Positions 1-9,382 of a stretch of 64,000 nt of DNA are shown here, piece after piece. Each line of letters opens with the position of its first letter. Positions within the stretch are counted from its first letter, which is position 1. The stretch spans positions 186,001 to 250,000 of the forward strand of contig NZ_VCQU01000005.1 of the NCBI RefSeq assembly GCF_012932915.1, in the 5' to 3' direction. The translations under genes were made by a program, and so were the position numbers. The notes under the pieces are model-generated. The model saw nothing but the letters and a program-made list of their open reading frames with translations. It had not been told where the DNA came from and did not search any database. The DNA is from Antrihabitans stalactiti. GTDB lineage: Bacteria > Actinomycetota > Actinomycetes > Mycobacteriales > Mycobacteriaceae.

Positions 1-3000
1 CGCCCCGCGTTGACAGCGTCGCGGTTTCTCGCCGATCCGTACGGACCTGAAGGTGGCCGCATGTATCGGACTGGTGACTTGGTGCGCTGGGTCGATGGCG
101 ACTCACTCGCTCTCGACTTTGTCGGTCGGGTAGATGCGCAGATCCAATTGCGCGGTCTGCGAATCGAGTTGGGCGAAGTCGAGCTTGCGCTGGCCGCATG
201 TGCTGGAGTGATGCAGGCTGTCGCCGCACTGCATACCGATGCACACACCGGCGATCAGCTCGTGGCGTATGTCGTGCCGGAACCCGGATTCGCGTTGTCG
301 CAGCACGAGTTGAAAGACACACTGGCGCAGACCTTGCCCGCGTACATGGTTCCGTCACTCCTGATCGTTCTCGATTCGCTGCCCGTGACTGCAGTCGGGA
401 AGCTGGACCGAAAAGCGCTGCCGGTGCCGGAGTTTGCGTCGGGACGCGCGTACCGGGCACCGTCGAGTCCGGACGAGGAGGCGGTCGCCCAAGCGTTCGC
501 CGAACTGCTCGGAGTCGATCGGATATCCGTCGACGACAGCTTCTTCGAACTCGGCGGCAACTCGTTGCTGGCGACCCGGCTGGTGGCACGGGTGAACGCC
601 ACACTCGGGTCTGGGTTGGGTGTTCGCGACATCTTCGAGCACCCCACGCCCGCCAAGCTTGCCCGCTGCGCGGACGCGGTCCGGGGCTCCCGCGGGCCGG
701 CGTTGGTCGCAATGCCACGGCCTGAGCGCGTCCCGCTTTCACCTGCGCAGCAACGAATGTGGTTCTTGAACCGGTTCGATCCGAGTTCGAGCGCCGACAA
801 CATCCCGGCGGCGTTGCGTCTCACCGGTGTCCTCGATCTGCCTGCGTTGCGCGCGGCGCTGACCGACGTATTCGAGCGCCACGAGACGTTGCGCACCGTG
901 TATCCAGACTCCGAACGCGGTCCGTACCAGGCGATCGAACCGACTGTTCGGCCGATGGCTCTGGACCCGATTGCAGTGGCAGGCAACGCTATCGAAGAGC
1001 GGCTCTTCGACATCGCCACCACGACCTTCGACGTGACGACGGAAGTGCCCCTGCGTGCGCGCCTGCTGCGGGTCGGCGACGATGAGCACATCCTCATGTT
1101 GGTTGCACACCACATCTGCGCGGACGGCTATTCGATCGGCCCGATGGCGCGGGATCTGATGGTCGCGTATTCGGCTCGCGTGCATGGACTTTCCCCGTCG
1201 TGGTCGCCGCTCGCGGTCCAGTATGCGGACTACGCGCTCTGGCAGCGCGCCGCGCTCGGCTCCGAAGACGATGCGAATTCCGTGTTGGCGGCACAGCTTG
1301 CGTACTGGAAGGCCGCGCTGGAGGATCTCCCCGAACAACTGGATTTGCCCGCCGACCGACCGCGACCGAGGATGCAGTCCTACGCGGGTCACACCTTCGC
1401 GTTCGAGATCGACAACGAGTTGGTCAGCGGGCTGCGTTCCGTCGCGGCGCGTCATGACGTCACTCTCTTCATGGTCATGCATGCCGCGTTCGCGGTGTTG
1501 CTCGCGAGGTTGAGCAACACGACCGACATCGCGATCGGTGCCCCGATCGCAGGCCGTGGCGAAGAGGCGCTCGACGACCTCGTCGGCATGTTCGTCAACA
1601 CCCTAGTTCTGCGCACGGACGTGGCAGCCGAGGAGACGTTCGAGGAATTCCTGGCAGACGTGCGAGCCGTTGACCTCGGGGCGTTCTCGCACGCGGACGT
1701 GCCGTTCGAGCGGCTGGTCGAGGCTCTTGCTCCGACGCGCTCGACCGCGCGGCACCCGCTGTTCCAAGTCGCCATGTCGTTCCACAACTTGCCCGCGATC
1801 GAGTTTGCGTTGCCAGACCTCGAGATCGCCGCTGTGGATGCAGGATTCGAACCTGCGAAATTCGATCTGCACCTGACGATTGTCGAGCGGTCGACCGACA
1901 GCAATGCCACACTGGGCGCCACCTTCACCTACGCGACGGACCTGTTCGACCTCAGTACCGTCGCGCGGTTCGCCGAGCTGTTCGTCCGGGTGCTGCACAC
2001 GATCGCATGCGATCCGTCGGCGATCGTCGGTAACATCGATCTGCTTGCCCCGCACGAACGTAGCGAGCTGCTCACGACGTGGAACCGAACCGCGCATGAG
2101 GTAGTAGGCGCCACCCTTCCCGATCTGTTTGCGGCGCAAGTGAAAGCAACGCCGCGTGCAGTTGCACTTGTCGCCGACGGCGAGGACCTCACCTACTGGG
2201 ATCTCGATGCGCGCGTGAACAGCTGGGCGCGAGAGCTGATCGCCAGGGGAGTGGGCCCCGGAATCGTTGTCGCGCTGGCTTTGCCGCGTTCGCTCGACCT
2301 CGTCGTGGCGATGTACGCGGTGGCCAAGGCAGGCGGAATCTATGTTCCGGTCGATCCGTCGCATCCCGCGCAGCGCACCGCGTACGTTCTCTCCTCGGCG
2401 AAGCCAGCGGTAATCCTCAGTCGAACTGGCGAAGCAGTCTCTGGGGCAGATGATTTCGTCCGCATCGATATGGACGTGGTCGACGTCGCGGATCGCTCGA
2501 GCGCACCGATCTCCGACGCGGATCGACTCGCACCACTGCGTCCAACCGACCTTGCCTACGTTATCTACACGTCGGGAACCACCGGTCGGCCGAAGGGTGT
2601 TGCGGTCTCTCATGCGGCGATCGTGAACCAATTGCTTTGGAAGCAAGCGCAGTTCGCATTGACCGAGTCGGACGCCGTGCTGCTGAAAACTGCCGCGACG
2701 TTCGATCTGTCGGTGTGGGAATTCTGGTGCGCGACGACCGCCGGCGCGCAATTGGTGGTCGCCAAGCCTGGTGGCGAGCAAGATCTTCCGTACCTGGGGC
2801 AACTGATGGTCGACCATCGGATCACGACTGCGCATTTCGTGCCTTCGATGTTGACCGCGCTGCTCGCCACCGTGCCCAAGGCGCTGTCGACGCTGCGCCA
2901 GGTCGTGTGCATCGGTGAAGCGTTGCCGCCCTCGGTGGTTCAGGAGTTCCGCGCGGTCAGCGACGCGCGGCTACACAACTTGTACGGTCCGACGGAGGCC

Positions 3001-5265
3001 GCAGTCAGCGTGACGCACTACGAGTGCGACGGGACCGAGCAAGCGTCGGTGCCCATCGGTGTTCCCGAATGGAACACCCAGGCGTATGTGCTCGACGCCA
3101 GGCTGAACCCGGTGCCGCTCGGCGTTCGTGGCGAGCTGTATATCGCAGGTAGTCAACTGGCGCAGGGTTATTGGGGTCAGCCGGGCGAGACGGCCGCAAG
3201 CTTCGTGGCGAATCCGTTCGGTGCCGACGCGGCGCTGATGTATCGCACCGGAGACCTCGCCCGCTGGACGGCGACGACGTCGGGTGCGGTAGTGCTCGAC
3301 TACGTCGGACGCGCCGACTTCCAGGTGAAGCTGCGAGGTTTTCGGATCGAGCTCGCCGAGATCGAGGCTGTCCTGCTGTCGGATCTGCAGGTATCGGAGG
3401 CGGTCGTCACCATCCGGTCCGCGCCGAGCGGGAGCGAGCACCTCGTCGCCTACGTCGTCGCACCCGAACACAGTGTGTCGTCCGAGCAGATCCTGGCCAC
3501 TTGCGCCGAGCGGCTGCCGAGCTACATGGTGCCGTCGGCGGTCGTGTTCGTCGAGACGATGCCGATAAACGTGCACGGCAAGCTGGACCGAAAGTCTTTG
3601 CCAGTGCCGGAATTCCTCAGCTCCACGCGCTTCCGGGCACCTGCCCCCGGCGCGGAGGAGATCGTCGCGAGCATCGTGTCCGATCTGCTCGGCACGGCAA
3701 CAGTCGGTGCCGACGACTCGTTCTTCGAACTCGGCGGCAACTCCTTGCTCGCGACACGACTCGTAGCGCGGTGCAACGATGCCTTCGACGCCGACGTCAC
3801 CGTGCGCGATTTCTTTGCTACACCGACGATTGCCGCGCTTGCCGTACTCGTGACGGACCCGTCGCTCACCCGCAGCGCACGGCCGCGCCTACGACCGTTC
3901 GAACGATCGCAGCCGATTGCCTTGGCGCCCGCGCAGGAGCGGATCTGGGCAGCGAATCAAGAACGGCGCAATGGCGATTGGAACGTGCCGTTCGCGCTTC
4001 GCATCGAGGGGGCGGTCGATATCACGGTGCTGCGCGCGGCCGCGGCGGACGTCGTTGCTCGGCATGAGGCGCTGCGGACGCGTTATCCCGTGACCGTCGA
4101 CGGACCTGTCCTCGAGATCGTCGCTGCGGCTGACGCTGTGCCCCACATCGACGTGGTCGACGTGGACGAAGCCTTGCTCGATGAAGCGCTTCGCACCTTC
4201 CTGTGGAGCGGCATCGACGTCACGACCGAGTTGCCCTTGCGAATAAGGCTTTTCGCGCGAGGTGCGAACGACTTCGTGCTCGCCGTGATGGTTCACCACA
4301 TCGCAGCGGACGGTATGAGCATGGGGCCGTTGCTGCGGGATGTCGTCACCGCCTACTTCGCTCGCGCGACCGGTGTTGCGCCCGAATGGTCGCCACTGCC
4401 AGTGCAATACGCCGACTACGCAATGTGGAAGCACCAACTGCTCGGCACCTACTGCGACCCGGACAGCGAGGCGAGTCGTCAGCTCGCGTATTGGACACGC
4501 GCACTTGCCGATCGACCGAGCCAACCGATCTTGCCCACCGACCGTCCCCGCCCGTCACAGCGCTCGACCGCCGGTGCTGCGGTGCCGGTGCGCGTCGATC
4601 CGGCAACGCACAGTGCGCTCGTCGCACTGGCACAACGCAGTGGGGCAAGCCTGTTCATGGTGCTGCAGGCTGCATTTGCCCTGTGCGTGAGCAGGTTTGC
4701 CGATCAGTCCGATGTCACCGTAGCCACCTCGGTCGGTGGCCGTGACGAGCCGCAGCTCGACGGGCTCGTAGGCAACTTTTCCGACGATGTACTCCTGCGT
4801 GTGCGTGTCGACGAGAGTGCCACCTTCGCAACGCTTCTCGCCGCGGTGCGCGACAGCGCTCTGGCCGGCTATGCGCATCCCGACGTGTCCGCACCACGCC
4901 TCGAGGCGGCGCTCGGACTCGAGCCGTCTGGTCCGTACAACCCGTTGTTCCAGGTCACGTTGATTCTGCAGCGGCCGTCGGAGCCGATCGTTCTCGACGT
5001 CCCTGGGATGCGAATCGCTCCGTACGATTTGGCGACAACGGTGTCGAAGCACGAGTTGGAGTTCAGTCTCAACGACCACTATGACGAGACAGGCGCCCCC
5101 ACCGGCATCGGTGGCGGATTGCTTTATGCGACTGCGCTGTTCGACGAATCGACAGCGCAACGAGTTGTCGACCGGTTCGGTGCGATCCTCGAGGCAATCG
5201 CCGATGAGCCGAACGCGGCGCTGATGGATATCGACGAATCGATGAGGAGCGGACATGCCAGGTGA
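1..5265 (+). CDS. Non-ribosomal peptide synthetase, 3' part (A-PCP-C-A-PCP-C)
   Basis: Multimodular peptide synthetase; the reading frame is open from base 1, so the start lies outside the window. Domains in order: the end of an adenylation domain (MYRTGDLVRW near 61-90, GKLDRKAL near 400-423); a carrier domain with LGGNSLL, phosphopantetheine Ser codon at 562-564; a condensation domain (LSPAQQRMWFLNRF near 738, HHICADG at 1108-1128); a full adenylation domain (YTSGTTGRPKG near 2566, FDLSVWEF near 2701, NLYGPTEA near 2980, YRTGDLARW near 3240, GKLDRKSLPVP near 3579); a second carrier domain (Ser at 3742-3744); and a last condensation domain (HHIAADG at 4294-4314) reaching the stop. No thioesterase or reductase domain follows. 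By manual alignment the specificity residues of the complete A domain read roughly D-L-W-H-V-I-L-V-S, closest to serine-type codes but not a clean match. The stop overlaps the next gene by 11 bases, so the two are probably co-transcribed. Confidence 0.96.
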   Translation, partial: RPALTASRFLADPYGPEGGRMYRTGDLVRWVDGDSLALDFVGRVDAQIQLRGLRIELGEVELALAACAGVMQAVAALHTDAHTGDQLVAYVVPEPGFALSQHELKDTLAQTLPAYMVPSLLIVLDSLPVTAVGKLDRKALPVPEFASGRAYRAPSSPDEEAVAQAFAELLGVDRISVDDSFFELGGNSLLATRLVARVNATLGSGLGVRDIFEHPTPAKLARCADAVRGSRGPALVAMPRPERVPLSPAQQRMWFLNRFDPSSSADNIPAALRLTGVLDLPALRAALTDVFERHETLRTVYPDSERGPYQAIEPTVRPMALDPIAVAGNAIEERLFDIATTTFDVTTEVPLRARLLRVGDDEHILMLVAHHICADGYSIGPMARDLMVAYSARVHGLSPSWSPLAVQYADYALWQRAALGSEDDANSVLAAQLAYWKAALEDLPEQLDLPADRPRPRMQSYAGHTFAFEIDNELVSGLRSVAARHDVTLFMVMHAAFAVLLARLSNTTDIAIGAPIAGRGEEALDDLVGMFVNTLVLRTDVAAEETFEEFLADVRAVDLGAFSHADVPFERLVEALAPTRSTARHPLFQVAMSFHNLPAIEFALPDLEIAAVDAGFEPAKFDLHLTIVERSTDSNATLGATFTYATDLFDLSTVARFAELFVRVLHTIACDPSAIVGNIDLLAPHERSELLTTWNRTAHEVVGATLPDLFAAQVKATPRAVALVADGEDLTYWDLDARVNSWARELIARGVGPGIVVALALPRSLDLVVAMYAVAKAGGIYVPVDPSHPAQRTAYVLSSAKPAVILSRTGEAVSGADDFVRIDMDVVDVADRSSAPISDADRLAPLRPTDLAYVIYTSGTTGRPKGVAVSHAAIVNQLLWKQAQFALTESDAVLLKTAATFDLSVWEFWCATTAGAQLVVAKPGGEQDLPYLGQLMVDHRITTAHFVPSMLTALLATVPKALSTLRQVVCIGEALPPSVVQEFRAVSDARLHNLYGPTEAAVSVTHYECDGTEQASVPIGVPEWNTQAYVLDARLNPVPLGVRGELYIAGSQLAQGYWGQPGETAASFVANPFGADAALMYRTGDLARWTATTSGAVVLDYVGRADFQVKLRGFRIELAEIEAVLLSDLQVSEAVVTIRSAPSGSEHLVAYVVAPEHSVSSEQILATCAERLPSYMVPSAVVFVETMPINVHGKLDRKSLPVPEFLSSTRFRAPAPGAEEIVASIVSDLLGTATVGADDSFFELGGNSLLATRLVARCNDAFDADVTVRDFFATPTIAALAVLVTDPSLTRSARPRLRPFERSQPIALAPAQERIWAANQERRNGDWNVPFALRIEGAVDITVLRAAAADVVARHEALRTRYPVTVDGPVLEIVAAADAVPHIDVVDVDEALLDEALRTFLWSGIDVTTELPLRIRLFARGANDFVLAVMVHHIAADGMSMGPLLRDVVTAYFARATGVAPEWSPLPVQYADYAMWKHQLLGTYCDPDSEASRQLAYWTRALADRPSQPILPTDRPRPSQRSTAGAAVPVRVDPATHSALVALAQRSGASLFMVLQAAFALCVSRFADQSDVTVATSVGGRDEPQLDGLVGNFSDDVLLRVRVDESATFATLLAAVRDSALAGYAHPDVSAPRLEAALGLEPSGPYNPLFQVTLILQRPSEPIVLDVPGMRIAPYDLATTVSKHELEFSLNDHYDETGAPTGIGGGLLYATALFDESTAQRVVDRFGAILEAIADEPNAALMDIDESMRSGHAR

Positions 5266-6157
5266 CCAGACCTTCGGCACCCCGAACGGTGTGTCGGTCG
5301 TGATCGCCGCATTCGACGCGCTTCCTGATTTGGACACGCAGCTCGACGCGCTCGCCAAACAGGACTACGCGGGCAGTTTCGAGGTCGTCGTCAGCGACAA
5401 CCAGGCCTCCAGCGAGCTGCGGAAACACGTCGAGAACCATCCGCTTCGCGAACGCCTTCAGCTGCGCTGGGTCGATGCGGGCCAGGTTGCGGGAACATCG
5501 CACGCCCGCAACGTTGGCTCGCGCGCAGCCGACTTCGACTTCATTGCGTATTGCGATCAGGACGACGCGGTGCACCCCGGTTGGTTGACAGCGATGACGG
5601 ACACTGCGCGTGACCACGGGTTGGTCGGCGGACTGTTGGAGCGGGACACGCTCAACGATCCAGTGATCGCCCAATGGCGAGCGCTCCCACCGGCGGACAA
5701 GCTGCCTGTGCTTGCCCATTTCCTGCCGATCACGTTCGGCGCCAACATGGGGATTTGGCGCAAGGTCTTCGACGAGATCGGTGGCTGGGACGACAACTAC
5801 CCGACGGCGGCCGGAGATGTCGACATCTGCTGGCGTGGTCAGTTGGCCGGCCACAGTCTGGGGTACAACCCGAAAGCTCTTGTCGCATATCGCTATCGAA
5901 CGACACGTCGCGGGATGTTCGACCAGGCGCGCGGCTACAACATCGCCGAGGCGCGCGTCGCGAAGCAGTACTCGGCGCATGGAGCCCGTGGCACGAACCC
6001 GCTGATCCTGTTCGGGTATCTGGGCTGGCTACTGTTTCGGCTTCCGGTGCTGCCCTGGAATTGGCCCGCTGGTCGGCGTGGGCAGTGGTATTGGGTCGCT
6101 GGAGCAGTCACGGGCCGCGTCGAGGGCAGTATCAAAATTCGTTGGATCTATTTGTAA
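5255..6157 (+). CDS. GT2-family glycosyltransferase
   Basis: GT-A fold glycosyltransferase of 300 aa. The N-terminus has the GT2 nucleotide-binding start (VSVVIAAFDA), then the metal-binding acidic motif AYCDQDD near residue 107, and the acceptor-side motif MGIWRKVFDEIGGWDD near residue 165 followed by GDVDICWRGQLAG. The hydrophobic stretch near the C-terminus (LFGYLGWLLFRLPVLPW) suggests membrane association. The ATG at 5255 sits inside the end of the NRPS gene after a GAGGAG ribosome-binding site, so translation is probably coupled and the enzyme is likely to decorate the NRPS product. Sugar donor and acceptor cannot be told from sequence. It is a paralog of the two GT2 genes on the opposite strand. 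Confidence 0.88.
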   Translation: MPGDQTFGTPNGVSVVIAAFDALPDLDTQLDALAKQDYAGSFEVVVSDNQASSELRKHVENHPLRERLQLRWVDAGQVAGTSHARNVGSRAADFDFIAYCDQDDAVHPGWLTAMTDTARDHGLVGGLLERDTLNDPVIAQWRALPPADKLPVLAHFLPITFGANMGIWRKVFDEIGGWDDNYPTAAGDVDICWRGQLAGHSLGYNPKALVAYRYRTTRRGMFDQARGYNIAEARVAKQYSAHGARGTNPLILFGYLGWLLFRLPVLPWNWPAGRRGQWYWVAGAVTGRVEGSIKIRWIYL

Positions 6158-6166
6158 TTTGCGCGG

Positions 6167-7102
6167 CTAAAGAAAGTAGATCCGATGCCTTATGCTTCCT
6201 TTGATTCGCCCGGCTGCGAATGCGGCGTAGTAGACCCACTGGCCGGTCGACATTCGCGTGATGAACGTGGGAATTAGTGGGTTTCGGACGATGAGTGCAA
6301 TGAAGAAGACCGCCAATAACAGCGGCTTCGTTCGCCGCAATCCGTACACACGGTAGTCCCGATACAAGCGGGGGCCTGCTTCCCCGTATGCAAATGCTTG
6401 TTGCCATGTGCCACTGTATGAGTCACGCAATCGGATCGCGATCAGTGCATCAGGCGCGTGGCCGAGCGTAAGGCCAGCGAGCTGCAGTCGCCACGAGAAA
6501 TCGACGTCTTCGCCAGCTTTCAGCGTTTCATCAAACCCGCCGACCTTGTCGAACGCCTTGCGCCAAATCCCGAAATTTCCCGAAAGCCCGAACGGCAGGA
6601 ACCCGGTTTCTTCCTGTTTGTCTCGTGGGCCGACTTTCCGCCAGGTCGCCACCTTTGGGCTGTTTAGCGTAGTGACTTCGACGGGACCGCTGACCGAGTC
6701 GTAGATGTTTCCGGCGGAGACGAGAGCATTCAGCCATTGAGTATGCACGCGGTCGTCGGCGTCGCAAAATGCGAGAAACTCGCCGCGCGCCGCTGCCGCG
6801 CCGGCATTTCGAGCGAATGGTGCGCCCCGAACTGCGCACGAGTCGATACAACGCAAATTCAGTTTCGTGCGCAACGGGTGTTGCTCGATGTGGGTCGCGA
6901 GTCCATCCGTCGACCCGTTGTCACTCACGATCACCTCGAATATTCCAGCGTAGTCCTGTTCGGCAAGTCCCGACAACTGAACATCGATCGTGGTTTTGGC
7001 GTTGTACGCCGGGATGATTACCGATACGAGTTGTGGCGGGCTGCTATTCACAAGTCGGTCCTCCTGGAGACCATTTGGACTGTTTCTTTGTTTCGAATTC
7101 AA
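6167..7102 (-). CDS. GT2-family glycosyltransferase
   Basis: 311-aa GT2 enzyme with VSVIIPAYNA at residues 27-36, SDNGSTDG, the DXD-type motif FCDADD and the acceptor-side motif FGIWRKAFDKVGGFDE, then GEDVDFSWRLQLAG. A hydrophobic segment (LLLAVFFIALIVRNPL) lies near the C-terminus, as in its two paralogs. It is the last gene of a three-gene minus-strand operon, 9 bases downstream of the 7112-8008 gene, and converges on the NRPS-GT pair with a 9-base gap. Base composition is visibly more AT-rich than the NRPS gene, hinting at a separate origin. Likely role: glycosylating the cluster's product (inference). Confidence 0.85.
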   Translation of the reverse strand: MNSKQRNSPNGLQEDRLVNSSPPQLVSVIIPAYNAKTTIDVQLSGLAEQDYAGIFEVIVSDNGSTDGLATHIEQHPLRTKLNLRCIDSCAVRGAPFARNAGAAAARGEFLAFCDADDRVHTQWLNALVSAGNIYDSVSGPVEVTTLNSPKVATWRKVGPRDKQEETGFLPFGLSGNFGIWRKAFDKVGGFDETLKAGEDVDFSWRLQLAGLTLGHAPDALIAIRLRDSYSGTWQQAFAYGEAGPRLYRDYRVYGLRRTKPLLLAVFFIALIVRNPLIPTFITRMSTGQWVYYAAFAAGRIKGSIRHRIYFL

Positions 7103-7111
7103 TCCGCGTAT

Positions 7112-8008
7112 TCAAATGTAGAAGACGCGGTAAGCGAGACTTCCCTGCGCCCTACCGAATAAGGTATAGAGATGCCAAAACCATTGACCGCGTGGGAGTC
7201 TGGTAATGAATTCCGGAATCAGCGGATTTCGGATAATGATAAGTACAACGAGCAGCGCGAGATACCAGAGCGGTCGGCCCGCCATGCAGGTGTCGCGAAA
7301 TTCGGAATATAGCTGAACCTCTCCGCGCCCGTAATTTAATGCTTGGCGGCGCAGCGCTGCATGGTCATCTCGCAATCGATATTGCACGACCGCTGCTGGA
7401 CACCATCCGAGCGAAAAGCCAGCGAGCTGCAGTCGCCAGCAAAGCGCCATGTCTTCCAGGGCGAACAGGTAGGTTTCGTCCCAGCCGTCAACTTTGTCGA
7501 ATGTCTCTCGCCAGATTCCCATGTTGCCACCTCCGCCCCATGGATATGTTGCGTTGGCTGACCGCGGTTGTTTGGTGATGTCGGCGGGCGATCGCCAGGA
7601 CAGTGCCTCCGGACTGCTCAATGACGCCTGATCCAGTCCGCCGTTGACCGCGTCGAAATCCTGTCCGGCGGTGACAAGCAAGGTCAGCCATGAAGGAGTC
7701 ACCTTGTCGTCGGCATCGCAGAATGCTATGAATTCGCCGCGCGATTTCGCGACGCCGATGTTTCTCGCATGACTGACACCCCGAGAGCCGGAGGCGTCAA
7801 CCCACCGCAACATGAGTTGCTCGCGGAGTGGATGCGAGTCCAAATGTTCACGCAGTCCATCCGTGGAGCCGTTGTCGGCGACTACAATTTCGTACCGCCC
7901 GGTGTAGTCCTGTTCGGCAAGGGCTTCGAGTTGGATATCGATAAGATCGCGAACGTTCAGTGCTGCGATAACCACGGTCACCATTGCGGGCTTTGGCCTC
8001 ATCGACAT
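7112..8008 (-). CDS. GT2-family glycosyltransferase
   Basis: 298-aa GT2 enzyme: MVTVVIAALNVRDL at the N-terminus, VADNGSTDG, acidic motif FCDADD, then MGIWRETFDKVDGWDE and LEDMALCWRLQLAG, where the usual D-V-D of this region has become D-M-A. C-terminal hydrophobic stretch LALLVVLIIIRNPLIP. Middle gene of the methyltransferase-GT-GT operon, 95 bases after the methyltransferase. The three GT2 genes align along their whole length and probably arose by duplication. Substrate unknown. Confidence 0.85.
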   Translation of the reverse strand: MSMRPKPAMVTVVIAALNVRDLIDIQLEALAEQDYTGRYEIVVADNGSTDGLREHLDSHPLREQLMLRWVDASGSRGVSHARNIGVAKSRGEFIAFCDADDKVTPSWLTLLVTAGQDFDAVNGGLDQASLSSPEALSWRSPADITKQPRSANATYPWGGGGNMGIWRETFDKVDGWDETYLFALEDMALCWRLQLAGFSLGWCPAAVVQYRLRDDHAALRRQALNYGRGEVQLYSEFRDTCMAGRPLWYLALLVVLIIIRNPLIPEFITRLPRGQWFWHLYTLFGRAQGSLAYRVFYI

Positions 8009-8103
8009 CTTTGCAACTCTCGGTGCTGTCTGCTGGCGAACGTCTTGAACACTGCTGCGCGTCGCACGCTATTGAGTCTTTTGCCTCGCGAATTTGTCAT
8101 TGG

Positions 8104-9075
8104 TCAGCGAATCTTCTGAAGGTAAAGCGACGCTGGCTCGCCGTGTGGGGTCAAACTCGGACACACAACTCGCAATCGGTCGTGGTAGTTGTGCTGCAAG
8201 TAATTCAGCGCGCCGATGATTTTCCATGCGTGGTTGCTCGTGAGAAATGCCTCGAGGAGGTATTGCTCATTCCAGAGGCGGACTTCGTCGACGACCCATC
8301 GCTGGGGGTAGTCCCTTGGCGAGAAGATATCGTGAATGTGAACTATGACTCCCACCGGTAACGAAGGCAAGAGCTCGAGGTACTCGAATAGGACATCGCC
8401 CTGAGGCCGAAGGATATGGGATGAATCGATGAAAAGAATGTCGCCTGGTTGCAGCGCCTCGAAAGTCGCCATTGGTACGACTTCGACTGTCTTTCGTATC
8501 ACCGTGACGCCGGTTGTTTCGAGCCATGGAACCTCATAGGGCTCTATACATATGTAATTGCATTGGTAGCTCGGATCTAATTCTCGATTCTTCCGAACCG
8601 CTTTCAACCCGATCAAGGTCGAGCTGCCGCTACCAATTTCGACGATCGTCCTTGGCTGATGGTGACGGATCATGTTGTAAAAGTATTCGGCATCGCCGCT
8701 GAAGAACATGTCGTTGTCCAGATGAAATTCCAGATCGGATGTCTTTGACCGCGGCAGGTTTTTTACTTCCTCGCCAAAGTGAAGGAGATCGAGAATTCGC
8801 AGCTGTTCGTCAGTATTCATGTCGAATCCGGGAAGGTTGCGTTCCTCGTCCAATGAATGGCGCAATTTTCTGGGATCGAAGAGTGGCTCGTAGTAATGAT
8901 TGATGATGGGGAACACGCCGATCCTTCGCAGGACCCGTCTGCAGAGTGGCAACCTGGTGACTCCGACTGCGCGGACGAATCCCAGCACGCCCGCTGCCAA
9001 GACTGTGGCGGGTGCCAGGGCAATATCCATCAGTCTCAGGACTCGAGGCCCGAAATTGAGTCGCAAGAATATCAA
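8104..9075 (-). CDS. Class I SAM-dependent methyltransferase
   Basis: 323-aa protein with a hydrophobic N-terminal stretch (LMDIALAPATVLAAGVLGFV), then a Rossmann-type SAM-binding loop TIVEIGSGSSTLIGLKA and, downstream, DILFIDSSHILRPQGDVL and VIVHIHDIFSP, a pattern typical of Methyltransf_24-like enzymes acting on sugars or secondary metabolites. Start chosen at the TTG at 9075, with AAGGAGA about 10 bases upstream. First gene of the minus-strand operon with two glycosyltransferases, so a sugar O-methyltransferase acting on the same product is the most economical guess. Noticeably lower GC than surrounding genes. Confidence 0.8.
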   Translation of the reverse strand: MIFLRLNFGPRVLRLMDIALAPATVLAAGVLGFVRAVGVTRLPLCRRVLRRIGVFPIINHYYEPLFDPRKLRHSLDEERNLPGFDMNTDEQLRILDLLHFGEEVKNLPRSKTSDLEFHLDNDMFFSGDAEYFYNMIRHHQPRTIVEIGSGSSTLIGLKAVRKNRELDPSYQCNYICIEPYEVPWLETTGVTVIRKTVEVVPMATFEALQPGDILFIDSSHILRPQGDVLFEYLELLPSLPVGVIVHIHDIFSPRDYPQRWVVDEVRLWNEQYLLEAFLTSNHAWKIIGALNYLQHNYHDRLRVVCPSLTPHGEPASLYLQKIR

Positions 9076-9382
9076 ACTGAGTTCTCCTTAACCGATCCGA
9101 ATTTGCCACCCCGACGTTGGTCGATGAGTTCGGTCCCCATTCGGCGCCGACCCGATCTGGGACCCGCCAGTCACCGTTGTCGACCGGCCAAAGAGTACTC
9201 GATACGCGCGCCGTCGACGAGAGGTCCGCGGAATCTCTAGCATCGATCTTCCACAATTCTGACGTGGTGTCCTGATCGGGTTCGCATTGGTTGTGTGGCC
9301 GTCGGCCGCGCGTAGGTCAATTCGGGCTACCCGACGTGGCCGGGTGTACGCCGGACTCCACGGTTCCAAGACCCGGCTGTGA
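9076..9382. other. Non-coding spacer before the methyltransferase operon
   Basis: No convincing gene on either strand. It must hold the promoter and ribosome-binding site of the minus-strand operon that starts at 9075, and the outer flank of the decayed transposase. I could not define the insertion sequence's terminal repeat here. Confidence 0.5.
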
